This document shows positions 1-12,054 of a stretch of 64,000 nucleotides of DNA, piece after piece (the stretch's first letter is position 1; the number at the start of each line of letters is the position of its first letter). The stretch covers positions 6,736,419-6,800,418 of the forward strand of contig CM019214.1 of NCBI GenBank assembly GCA_009741485.1. Reading direction: 5' to 3'. The notes beneath the pieces are model-generated. The model worked only from the letters and a program-made list of their open reading frames with translations. It was not told where the DNA came from and ran no database searches. Position numbers and translations under genes: made by a program. The stretch is from Malurus cyaneus samueli. Lineage: Eukaryota > Chordata > Aves > Passeriformes > Maluridae.

Positions 1-177
1 GGACCATACTTATAAAAATGTTGAGTTTGAGGGCTGACATATTTAATTTTAAAAATTCTGGGTCTGCATCACTTATTAATTAAAAAAAAAATATAAAAAA
101 AAAGGTATAAATGTTTTTTATAGGAGAAATGGAATGATCACGCTTAGAGGGTAGAGACTGATGGGCCATACTCTGGA
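1..177. other. AT-rich unique flank
   Basis: Noncoding AT-rich sequence with an A-run near 82-102. Nothing else is recognisable before the CR1 remnant begins. Confidence 0.6.
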
Positions 178-672
178 GGTGAGTAACATAACAAGTGGAG
201 TGCCACCAGTGGTCTGTCCTGGTGTCTGTCCTGTTTTGAACACTTTTAACAAGGACATGAGCACACCGACTCCTTGTTCATCAGTTTTGCAGACAACTCC
301 GAACCAAAAGGACATCTGCCATTAAAGAAAACCAAGACAGGCCATGGGAATAGGCCAAAAGGAGCTCCAAGCAATTCACCAAGGACAATGCAGAGACTCC
401 CTGGCAGTGCTGCAGGTTGGGCACTGAGGGACTGGGACGCCGATCCACAGAAAAAGCCTTTAATCAGCAAGGCTGGGAAGCTGAGGTGACCAACATCAAC
501 AACAGCAGCACAGTCAGCAGAGCCAATAAAGAGGCTGTATCACCCTACTCAGCACTCCTAAGACCACATCTGGGTGCTGAACTTGGTTTTAGGTCCCCCA
601 GGACATGGAAGGCATCATTAAACCAGAGTGAGTTCTGTGGCAACCACAAAGGTTGATGGGGCTGGAGCAGTT
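178..672 (+). mobile_element. CR1 LINE remnant, reverse-transcriptase part, decayed
   Basis: An old copy of the avian CR1 non-LTR retrotransposon, read on the plus strand. Around 190-240 the translation still shows SGVP followed by a degraded GPVLFN-like stretch. Around 280-300 it shows FADN, matching the FADD catalytic box of CR1 ORF2. At about 530-600 it reads SPYSALLRPHL, matching the conserved CR1 segment near the end of ORF2, and the following bases still resemble the consensus up to about 672. Frameshifts and stops break it throughout, and it is truncated at both ends, so it is a dead fossil. Open frames on either strand here are shadows of it. The family is clear; the exact ends are uncertain. 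Confidence 0.8.
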
Positions 673-3600
673 GCACTTGTAAAATGTACCTTGATAACAA
701 AAATACTCAGGGAATAAAGATATTTTGCTCAGAAATAGTACAAGGCCAGGTATTCAGCAGCCACAGTCATTGTAGGTCTTGTCAAGCAAGACAGAATCAT
801 CAATAAAGTTATTTCCAGCCCTTCAGATTCTGAGATAATGAAAACCTGGGAGATGAAGACATATACAGATTTATCACCTTGTTTTACAAACTAAAATTCA
901 CACCTTCCTCTTTGAAGTTGAATGAACACTTAGCTTTAAGAGCATTTTTTGGACACATAATCTTAATTTGATATTTCAGACTCATGGGAATAAAGTCTTT
1001 TAGTCCAAATGGCAACATTTTTGAGATTCAGAATTTATAAACTGCTCTAATCACTTTATCTCCCTTAGAGGACACAAAAATCTTCAGCAAAGGATAGAGC
1101 ACGGGGTATGTCCATGGACTGGCACTTAGAGCAAGATGTTAGGAACAGGAAGAGCAATGGGTAGAAATTTTATTCCTGTGGAATTAGATTATATATAATG
1201 GTATTCTTTTTTTCATCATGGTTCATTTTTTCTTTGACTTAAATCATACTTTCTGGCTGCCTGTGGGTAAATTCAAAAACTTGTAAGCTCTCCCCTCTCA
1301 TGTCAAGGAAAAAAAATCATAGGCTGATCCATCCTATCACAAAACCTGGGTCTGTCTTCAATGTCTTTCATAACTTTATCTTCGGCAAGGTTCAGAATCA
1401 ATATTTCACCTTAGTCTATTAGATAACCCTGAGCCCACAAGCTAGTATTTTATTGTTAACTTTTTCTTTCTCTCAGGTCCCATTTTTTTTTTCTCTCCTA
1501 TCCAAATTCTGGTACCATTTCAAGTGCCTCTTTAAATTTCAGTCAAGGTATCTCCAAAATTTCTGCGGTAGATCACCAAGATTGTCTTCTGGAATCCTGG
1601 ATTCCTTTCCATCATCATTTTCACTTGAACAAATCCATTCAGTTTCTCTCCTTTTCTGGGTCTGACTCCTGTGTCTCCGATAAAATTTGCATGTGAGGTC
1701 AAATCAAAATTCCTAAATTTTATTTGGAAACAGCTCTTCTCCCTCATTTTCCAGATACTGTGAATACAATCAACATCTTGTCAATCTGAGATTACTGCTG
1801 AGATGCTATGCGTTATTTCTTCAGGGGCTGCATTTTTTCTACATATCATTAATAAAATGTGCATTTTCTTTGCCATCTCCCTTGCCTATTCAGGCCTTTA
1901 TTATCTCCCATTTCAATTTATATTATCTCTGCTGTTGCCTGAAAAAGTTTAATTGTACCTAGAGCAATACATCAATTATCAGCAGTCAATCAACACCCAG
2001 CTGTTTTCCTGCCATTCAGTTGCTCAAACAAAGTATATTAGTGAGATTTTCCTTTTGAATACTCAGATAATCACTTCCTTGACCTGTATTGTGTCTAAAT
2101 TCTCTCTCTTGCTGGGATATCTGTACGGACTGTTCCATACTAGTAGTCACAAACAGAATAATAAGATCCACCTTTGACAATTTAATTTACTACACTTGGC
2201 CATATTTTAATTTCTTTGCTATAGAAAATTGTTGCCTGTCCCTTCATACTGAAATTGTAAGTTAGTCCTTTCCCGAGTTTTTGGCAAATATCTACACTAT
2301 GACTAACGGAGTCAACATTTTTGTAGGATAAATAACAAGTAACAGTACTATTGCTATTAGTATTAATAACGCTATTAGTGTCTATGGTAAAGATTTACAG
2401 AAGTAGAGAAAAATAATTTTCAAAACAGATTACTACATTGTGGTTTTGTGTAAGAGGAGATTAGAGTAGGTTCTTTTCTTGCCCTGACATAGAGCAGAAA
2501 AGAATTACTTACATTTGTCATAAGCTCCTATTTGCAAGCAACAGGAGGTGGTGAAAAATAAAATAAAAAAGTAGATGAAGAAAATAAAAAGAAAACTGGG
2601 AGCGAAAAGAAGACAGGGGATCAGAGAGAATCTCTACTGACAAGTTTTTTCTGAGGTGTTCTAGTCATTCCTTAGATGCAGATGGCATTTGATCCCTTAC
2701 CTTTGATTCCACTTTTAATTCTGAGAAGAAATATTTGAATTCAACAGCAAAAGAACAGAAGTGCCGTGCTGAGTAATTTTTTTCCTTATGTTCATTTCAT
2801 TGTAGCAAACCTTTTTTTTTTTTCAATTTATATTCTACTTCTCCAGCTCTTTAGAAACACACAAAAAAAAATCTTCATTGAGAATTAATAACTCATTATC
2901 TTGAATTAAACCCACAAATACCTACCGAGTGCAGCACAAATTCCAATGTATTTTCTAGATCACTCAGAATATGGATTCATGGATCAGCCACAGTGGGCTT
3001 TCCAATAATCAATACTGGGGAGGATTTCTTTCTTTCATGGCTTTGGTGAAGATCCTTGTTATCTTAGCCATTACTAATCATTCCAGCATGACTGTCCTGT
3101 ATCAGGATGGCAATTGTCAAAATATTTGGTGGGTGACATAGCCAGAACTTTATTTCAATAAAGGCAAAATCAGGCATTATAACATTCTTCATTGTAAATT
3201 ATTGTGTAGATTCTCTTATGTTATCACTTTTTTTTTTTCCTGTGATTAAGTAGCTTGATATAGATTAAAGCTTTGTTGTTTAACTGTGGCATGTAAGCAA
3301 TGTCAAGGGAACGAAATTGTAAAAGAAGTATTCAGTTACAAAGACATCTCTGAAACCAAAATGCCCTTTTGTCAGGGGGCATATTAGTAAATCAGTGTAT
3401 CTGCTGGATGTCCTTCAGGGATAGAACAAGGCATTTATGCTCTCCTAGGGATTTCACTGAACAGTCTAACACTATGTATTTACATATGACTAAAATAAGG
3501 TGACAAAAAATTAATTTATAACACAGAAAAAGGAGCCCAATAACCTTGTTTGGGAAGATATCAGATCATGCTGCTGTTTGGGAGAAAATGGAGCTCTTAT

Positions 3601-4530
3601 ATGAGGGCATAAAACAAGTTATTCAAGTGTCTGTTCTTCTTGGATTCATGGGTTACTTTATTTTCAAAATCAGCATGCTTGATTTTGCTTCCATGCAGTT
3701 ATACCAGTTACTCGCTCGCATTTAGGAGCATTTTAATTTAAAAAAAAAATTGGTTACAGAGCATTCAACATGTGTACGGGATTTTCTGTGTCACAAGGGA
3801 GGTTATTGTGAAAATGGGAAATTGCATTCCCTTACCCTTTCCAAAGAGAAATTAATATGGGAGATATTTCAGATGACTTAAATAATCTTAAATAATCAGT
3901 GGCTGTCATCAATGAAGACATTAAGACTTAATTTGCAAGCTTTATCTTTAACTTAAAATGGCAGCACTTGCTATTTAAAACTGATACAAAACTCTGTATG
4001 ATAGGAGGAAAAGCCACAAGAATCTCTTAGGTGGAATGAAAACTTATCTCTTTCAGCCTAAACTAAAAAGGGTTTAAGGAATGCATGCATTATCTGAGCT
4101 TGAATTTCAAAAAACAGTTGCTCAGGGGTTAGATATTTCATATTTTTGATTGTGCTTTATAATATAAAAGGGAGTTGTACACAGGGTAGGATGCTCTCTG
4201 TCTCAATTTATTATTCAATAGAAGCTTTTCTTGCAATTTAGAGGACTTGTGGCAAAAGGTTTTAAAATTACTCTCAGATTAATTATTTTATTTTCTTTTA
4301 TATGATTAGATTTGAATCATTACTGTTTCCAGCATGAGCTGTGCCAAAGAAAATCCAGGCAAATGAGTTTTGTGTTTGGTTTTTATAAGCTTAATCCCAT
4401 AATGATCATGGTTTCAGTTAATACTTAACAAGTACAGGTAAGAAAATATTCATCAGTGATCATACTTCTCATTAAAAAAACCAGTGATAGTTAGGCTGTC
4501 ATAGTGCAACTTTTTTTCTCCTCATGATCA
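673..4530. other. Unique AT-rich noncoding DNA
   Basis: No exon pattern, repeat family or RNA gene is visible. It contains only short T- and A-runs (for example near 2811-2823, 3229-3238 and 3741-3749). Open frames of 60-75 codons are at chance level for this composition. Confidence 0.55.
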
Positions 4531-4830
4531 AGACAGAAGCGGAGCTGTAAGTGCTCGTTTTTGTTCCATTTCTTTTTGACTTGTGCAAAATTCCCCTCCT
4601 TAATTAACTGCTTCATCTTGATGTTTTACCAGTGTTTCCATGGGCGTGTGCGTGCCTGTGTCACCTGCTTGGGACACAGGAATGACGCCAAGAGCTGCCC
4701 AAAGAGAGCATTGCTCTGCATCAATTAATGCTCCGTGCTAAATAAGAAATGTACCTCCTCCACACCAGCCTTGTTAGAAAATAATTAATTTGATTCAAAT
4801 GCTAAATTAAGTATGGCAAGGAGGTTTTCG
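4531..4830. promoter_or_regulatory. Candidate conserved noncoding element
   Basis: This stretch differs from its surroundings. It mixes homeodomain-type TAAT/ATTA cores (ATCAATTAAT, AATAATTAATTT) with moderately GC-rich, non-repetitive blocks. It also holds an 8-bp inverted repeat, CCTGTGTC at 4655-4662 pairing with GACACAGG at 4673-4680. That texture is common in vertebrate developmental enhancers in gene deserts. This is pattern recognition only; no alignment was made. Confidence 0.25.
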
Positions 4831-7020
4831 GAGTGAAGTTAAGGAGGAAATAGACTGCAGCTTTGGGAAGCCTAGAGCATGTTTTTGTACCGCACCTTGA
4901 AACAAACAGCTTGACTAAAGAGTAACTTAGTCTATCTCTTTGATGGCTGTATTACCAAGTCAAAGTCTTCAGGGCCTCGTGAGGGTTCAATGACAGAGAA
5001 TATTGTAGTAGCTAGATGTAGGACACATAGAATTTAGGCTTTTTGATCAAGTAGTAATAAACAGCTTTAATTAACTGGGCTTCCCAGAGGGGATTAAAGA
5101 GCAGAGAAGAACTCTTTGTTTTATTATTTAAGATTCAAACTATTGCTTCCATTAGGCATATTCAGAGTTTACAGCTCGGATCCGTTATGGGTTCCTTGCA
5201 GTGGAGATTGCACATGCAGTATACCTGATATCTTTTGGCTTGGTAAAAATAAAAACCTTCAGGTTCCTTCTGTGTTCAGAACAACTATTAAGCAGTCATG
5301 TTCTTCTTTCCCTTCAGAACACACATCTCTTGACTCACAAGTAAAGACAACAGAAAAAGCAAGAGAAAATCAGAAATGTATACTGATGATGTGCTGTATT
5401 CTCATTTTGAAATCTATTTTAATTTGAATCTCTCTTCTATTGGATAACCAACCATAAATGGCTTTTATTTTTACCTTTTTTTTAATGGGAAATCACCATT
5501 AGAGGAATTTTGATAATGATTTAATACCTTAGAGGTACTGCATTCCTCCACATAATTGTTTGGCAGGTCTGGTTTATATCCTACCTTCCATTTCAACATC
5601 TGGTGTTATTAGATTACCTCACACTGGCCAAAAAGACACCACAGGAGTCTGATTAGAAATCACCCCATGAGTGATTACAGCAAACAAAACCCATCATTCT
5701 CCCAATGAACAGGTAAAAAGCAATGCTGTGCTGTCTCCTTAGCAAATCAATGTTTTAAAACAGCATTACATGGATCACCCCTAGGGGCTCAGCTCCCTCA
5801 CTCGTTGCCTCCCTTTGCAAGTGCAAAGGTATTTAATTTTGCATGCATACTGACAATTAAATTACCTGAACTATGGTCCTGATAACAGCAATAACTTTTA
5901 AGAATTAACAGATGACCTGTCTATTAAAAAGCAAAAAAACTCCAAACTTTATGACATCTGTTCATAAATCAATAATTAAAAAGGGTTTTCTTCCCATTGT
6001 ATGCTAAAAATTGAAATTTACTAGTAAATATGGCCAAATGCAGCCTGACATTGAGGACTCCAAGGTAGTTTTTCTGCTGTCAATTGACCAGCATTGTTAG
6101 ATACCCTAAAGCCTCCATCAACATGTTTCCAAACACGAAATATGTTGTAGTAACTACTAGTTCCCTACTTGAAGATAATTTTTTGAAGCTATAGCAGAGC
6201 GTTAAAACCCTCAGAGAAAAAAAGGAATAAATATGACAAAAGGAGTGGACTTAAAAACCTATCCCAGGTCACCTTTCTTTAAAGGCATAAATTCAATGTG
6301 AAACATCAAAATAATAGAGCTCTATTAATCTTACAGGGAAGTTTCCAAATGCTAAGGACAGCACAATTGGACTGTTCAAACACAACAATCACAGGATGAG
6401 GTAGAGAAGGAAAAAAAATTTAAACTAAAGAGAAAAAAATTAGGAAGTTTTATTTCATAGTAAATCAGATAATTAAAAAAAAAAAAGAACGCCAATATGT
6501 ATCCCTTCATATAACACAGTACAACTTGCTTTCTGAATGAGCTTCTTGCAGTAAAAATTTTGATTTTTTTAACCTGCATGAAATTGTTTCCCTTTTAATT
6601 ATGGAACAGCACTTAAATGACACTTAACCTAGTTAACATATAAATAGATATAAAAGAAAAACCAGGTCACAATGAAATATGCATATAAGAAAAAAAGTAA
6701 TGTTAAGGTAACATTTTCCTTCTTAATATTGCATTTTTGGTTTTGAACTACGATTACCAGGGATTGGTATTCATTTAAACTTGTTCTCATTTGAAATCAA
6801 TGACAAATCTTTTTCTGGCTCCAGGAGCACAAAACAACGTGAGGAGCACCCAGAGAGTCCCTAAAGGAATGTGAGACTTCCATTCTGTGCAGTGTTGGTG
6901 TTTTTTTGATACTGGAATTACAGCACCAGGAAACCCACCTGTGATTGGTGTCTTTATGTCACAAGCTGTAAGACAAAAATACCTTTCCCAGGGCAAATAT
7001 AGCTGAGAAATAAGAGGAAA
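4831..7020. other. Unique AT-rich noncoding DNA
   Basis: No gene or repeat family was recognised. A perfect palindrome at 5812-5829 is listed separately. The 103-codon frame at 5116-5427 has no splice or codon signature that would raise it above chance. Confidence 0.5.
5812..5829. repeat. Perfect 8-bp palindrome with 2-bp spacer
   Basis: CCTTTGCA at 5812-5819 and TGCAAAGG at 5822-5829 are exact inverted copies separated by AG. Half-sites of the GCAAAGG type occur in binding sites for nuclear receptors such as HNF4 and COUP-TF. A regulatory role is inference. Confidence 0.5.
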
Positions 7021-7123
7021 ATGGGACTCAGAAACAGAGATAAAGTTATATGCTCAAAGTCTTGAAGCAAGGCAGTGGAAGATCCAGCAATTATACCTGC
7101 TGGACAACACAGCCTCCTTGTAC
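7021..7123 (-). mobile_element. Possible MIR-type SINE relict
   Basis: The stretch from the GAAACAGAG block through TGCTCAAAGTC and GCAAGGCAGTGGAAGATCCA follows, in order and spacing, the reverse complement of the MIR core region as I remember it (cacagag, aagt-acttgc-caaggtc, agtggcagagcca). MIR elements are ancient tRNA-derived CORE-SINEs, present in bird genomes only as heavily decayed relics. The match is partial and could be chance, so confidence is moderate at best. Confidence 0.4.
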
Positions 7124-10100
7124 CAGCACTCACAGAAGGCTTTTTCAGTTAAATGCTCCAAAATAATTTTACAGAAGTTCTCTTTTTTTCATTTTTTTTG
7201 TTGTTGTTTTTAAGGGTATAAAATTTATTTACATATACTTCTTGAGAGAGTCCTAGAAATCAATGAACGTATAAAGAAACCAGTATATAACACATTAAGA
7301 ACTGCAATATTTTTTAAAAGATATACATACTCATGTTCCAATTTGAATACCAAGAATTTATTAAGTAGGCTGTATTATTTAATAGAAAAGACAGAGAATC
7401 AAAAAAGTTGTATAGTACTTCCAAACAAGTTGATAAATTACTGCCTTAATAGTAACTATTAAGACAACATATAAATATCTTTTAAAAGTAATGCTAAAGG
7501 AAAAAAAATGGGCATATTGATCAGGAAGGAGGAGAATTTAACTAGAATAGTAGGAAAAGGGAAAGGCATCTAATGGTTTTACAGGTGAGAACAAGATAGA
7601 AAACCAAAAACTGAAAATGCAATTAATTAAAAAACCCCCTCCCATCTCCCACAGCTTTTCTCCAAAATGTCCTTTTCCTTTTGAGTCAGTTTACATTAGA
7701 AAGGAAGGGTCACTTTGTGCTTTAAAGATGGGAATAGTACAAATATTTGCCAGCAGTAAATACTTGCTTTGTCAAAGGTCTCTGGAATCTTGGGAAAGTT
7801 GTTTCACTTCCTTTTGGTTTAACTGCCAGGGTTATTAAATAAGAATGCCATGTTTTCCCACTTGAAGTCCTTCAGAATATGAGGAAATAAACCCATAGCG
7901 TGGAAGAATATTGCTTCAAAGATATCAGTATTCCAAGAATAATTAAAAATTATAGTCTCTATATATTCATCAATAGGATCATAAACTAGATCTCTGTTGA
8001 AGCGGTAATATGGAGCCAGCCAGAATGAGACAGAATTAAAAATCATAAACCACTTTTACACTCTGTTTAGAAGGAACGGTTTAGATGTGGAAATGATAAG
8101 TTAAAGGACACAAACAAAACAAGGTTTATAGTGGAAGATGATATCTTTACTGTGACAAATTGATGTTTTCTGAGAGATATACAACAAGCAATATTTTCGA
8201 ACATGGAAGGAAACTTGTGTGACTGTTGTTTTCTCCAATCACTTCAGATGGTCTCATAAAAATTGTTATCTATTCCTACAAATCTTTTCTTGTTTATGAA
8301 CCATGGTCAAAAGTAATTCCTCAAAAGCTGTTTTCAAGAACAATTAGACTAAGTACCACAGGAACTCCTAAACAGTTAAGCTGTCAGATCAACTTATTCA
8401 GAAGTAAGTAGAAAATAACAATAAACTCACAAGGTTATTATTCAGAAACTTTCATTACTGGAGTCTGAAATAAATCAGACATCACGATGGGACCACCAGA
8501 AACTTCAGTTCGGTGCTTATGGTGTTTTGATTTTGCTGAATAGCCTCTAAGCCCTCTGAGCATTGGTTAGAACTAAAGTCCCTTCACTCATGTAAGATTT
8601 GATGAAGCGGTTAACTCTTTCCTATTTACAAATCACCACAATCTCTGTTTTTAAAAAAGGTTTTTGTGATTTATTGAAAAAAAGCTTTACTGTACACTTT
8701 TTTTTATTATTTTTTTTTTTTTAATTCCAGTCAATAAGGTCAACAGTGCCCTATTTTTTCTGGTCTGGGAATTGGCTGCTGCCAATCATCCTGCCTATCT
8801 CCATCCAATGGGTGGAGAGCATTGCCTAAGAAAAATATGAGAAAAATGTAACTTGTTGCACTTGCACATTTTATGACTTTCCTCTTGTAAAAGCAAAAAA
8901 ACCCAAACCAAACACAAAACAAAACAACACTGATTCCAACTAAACATGGTTTAGTTTGGAAAAAGGCCCAAGATTTTCCTGACCCTGCACTCCAAAAATC
9001 TATCTGTAACTATTTCCATCACTTTCTCTGTCTGAGAAAACTTTCTGCCTGACATTTTCTTATTCCATCTGTATGACAAAGTACTGGTTTGCAGTCCTGC
9101 AGTCTGGTGGGAGAAAAGGGTTCTGCAAGGAAATCTGCAGAGTGGGGCAAGGAAAGGTTAAGAAAAGGCAGGGACAGACGCAGACAGAAGCCTGATGATT
9201 GAAAAAAGGGCAGTTCACAAGGCAGGGATTCAACAGGAAAAGTGCTACCAGAAAATATTTTTAGCACCAAGAAATAAAAGAGGGATCTGGAAGTTCGCAA
9301 CTCAACAACATCAAGGATGTGTTAATGCTGACCCACCTCTACCTGAGTGAAAACTTGCTGAAGAGTAAACTTGTTTTGTGTTCTGTAATGGACTTAGGGA
9401 GGGATATTAGAATTTATTCTAGTAGTTCATTCTTCCTTAGTGTCTATTGCCCTGTATCTTCCAGTATTTACTTCATACCTTGGAGCTGGGTGTCTCCTGC
9501 TTTCAAACTGTCTGCAAGCAATAAAAGCTGTCTGAATAAAACTGCCCCAAACAGAAAGGGGCAGAAAAAAGCTTTCTTCGTATCTATTCTACAGATGTGG
9601 GAGGAGGCTGTGCTGATATTATTGTCATTTGTCTATTATCCCCTGCTGCTGTCCTGGTAGCAAATTGTTCCCATTACAGAACAGCTGCAGTGCTGCACTG
9701 GGGATGGAAATCATATCCACACAGAGCAAAAGGCCAACAGGAATTGTTAAATTCCCATTTCTTCCATGCCCTCTTCCCTGCAGATCCACATATAGGGAAG
9801 CTGCTGGCACAAAACTGGATAGAGATCAGGGTCACTATGAAGTACAACACCTACAGAGTCCCACTGATGATGAGATAACAAAATGTCACTGATAATCAGT
9901 GGAACATCTGGTAGTTTGTTAGGAAAACATCAGGAAGCCATTTATCCCATGTGTTGCACAGGACTGATTTTTGCTGTTCTCTTAGATGAGGATTTTCATT
10001 TATTTTGAGTTCAGTTGGCAATCAGACACAGGGCCACTGCCCTGACTGAGTTTCCACATGCTAATAATGTGCAAAAGATAGAGGTGTTGTTTGATATTTG

Positions 10101-11582
10101 TCTGTGCCTGTAAGATTTTTGTGACCATGGTGGATATAAGCATCAGTCAGGTCACGAGCACTGCACAAATTAAATTGTTTGACATTGGGACTCCGCTTAT
10201 TTAAATGAGCACTGCACAAATGGTTCAGTGGCAGAATATATCCTGGCATATTGAGAACACAGAATTAAAAGGTTTTTACTCAGAAGGGAAAGCTGCTGAG
10301 GCAGACTGCATCTCCCAAATCTGTGCTGAGAGTGACAAAATAAAAAAGAAATATTAATCCATAGATTGGATAATTTTAAAGTTTCTTTTAAAAGTTTTAG
10401 GTAAGTGATTTGTGAGATTTTTTCTGAGATTTGATGGACAGAAATATTGTTTGGCACATAAAATTTTAAGTGCTGCAACATCTTTTAAAAAATTGTTGTA
10501 TTCTCCATTTTGTCCCTACTATCACCTGAATGTAATTGACAAAAGCACTGTTGTGGCCTTTGTAAATTGTTTTAGTGTTTAAAAATAAAATATGAATTCA
10601 CCAATATTTTCAGGAGAGAAAGAGGTCTTTGTATAGTCTTCTAATGATAAAGTCAATACCAGGATTAAACAAATAGTATCAATAGTATATGAGTTTCGCA
10701 ATGCAAAATAAAAAATTACTTCCTACACACCTCTTTCTAAGTGCTTTCCTTCAGCAACACAAACACTCAATTTCTGTAGTACATTATACAGAATGTGCAC
10801 AGCAAGATATCAAAAATAAATATTTGTTAATAGTAGGAAGATGAAAATTGGTTTGAAAACAATATTTAAAGGTGTTTAAAGTATTTACCACATCCATATC
10901 CTACTTCTAAAGTAATTGAGAACTAGAAGAATATAGCATACATCAAACAGTTATTTCAGGCAAAATAACAGCTAGCATTGAAGCAATTTCCTTAAAAAAA
11001 ATCTTTTCATAAAAATGTTTTTCCCAAGGTATTAATGGCTGTTAAAAAATGCTGAATGTGTACATAAATTGAAAATTTAGTGTTTTGAGAGAAGTAATAC
11101 ATTTATACCCCTAAAGGAATTAGCTTACTTTGATTGTATAATTGATTGGTGTCCAAAAAGATGAAATCATTAAATATTTCACATGAAGTTCAGGAGATTT
11201 TTTTAGTAAGTATAAAATATGACTGACAGTTTGACATTTAAATTCTATTTTCTAGTCAAATATTTTGAATTACTTTTAGTGAAATAAAATAGTATATACA
11301 GTGGAATCAAATTTTTGGTTTTAACATAAAACGTAATTCCCAGGCTCAATATCCAGTGGAATATTCTGCACATGTAAGATGAAGCTGAGATCTTGGAGCT
11401 GATGTGAAACACACTGCACACTGAGGACGTTATAACATTTCATATGAAATTCTAATTGCAATAAAGTCTAGTTCTATAAGAGTGCATGAAAATAAGAATA
11501 CCTGTAAGTAAATGTGTCTTTTCCTTCTAAATGTGCAATAGAAGAGACAGGTGTTTGTTTGGGTTTCGGCTTTTATTTTTTC
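7124..11582. other. Unique AT-rich noncoding DNA
   Basis: No gene or repeat family was recognised. The interval has poly-T patches near 8698-8722. The minus-strand open frame at 7819-8046 (75 codons) has a fairly protein-like composition but no splice signals, no homology I recognise and no continuation, so I do not call it a gene. Confidence 0.5.
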
Positions 11583-12048
11583 TGTAGTAGATAATGCAAC
11601 ACAACTTTATGGGAGAAGGACGGATTTAACAGAAAAGTTGTCGGGGAAGGGAAGACTCGGACCACTCAATATGAGTTATAAGCGAACTTCGATTTATTAT
11701 AAACAATGTCTATGTTTTATAACATACATAATTAGCTCATACTTATTCTGTAATACAAATATCTCATAGGTCCACGTCCTAAACATCAACTCCACCTTTA
11801 ATGATTCATTTGCCAAATTTCCCCTATCTACTTCTACTTTTTCCCAAGGCTAACTAACACAAATACCTCGTAGGGAGTTTCCAGCGGCTTAAAAACGTGA
11901 TGTCCTTGCATTGCCTTCCCATCGCCTCAGAAGGATGGTTCACACAATTTCAGCAATTATTCTATCTGAGTGCGACACCTGCATTCCTTCATCTCACCAA
12001 GCTGTAAAATGTCTACGTGACCCTTCTCAGCTTAGCCAGCCTTCCACA
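11583..12048 (-). mobile_element. LTR-like element (solo LTR), boundaries partly inferred
   Basis: Read on the minus strand this has the order expected of a retroviral LTR. A TATA-like TATAAAAC lies just before an AATAAA polyadenylation signal (plus-strand TTTATT near 11693), followed by a short U5 ending in CTACTACA. The left end on the plus strand is TGTAGTAG, which gives the terminal CA on the minus strand. The right end near 12048 (plus-strand CTTCCACA) fits a TG start, but I found no target-site duplication to prove it. No internal retroviral genes are present. A minus-strand CR1 begins within about 10 bp of the proposed right end. Confidence 0.55.
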
Positions 12049-12054
12049 AAAAGT

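Noticed and set aside
7819..8046. 75-codon minus-strand frame with protein-like residues
   Set aside because: No homology recognised, no splice signals and no continuation; within chance for AT-rich DNA.
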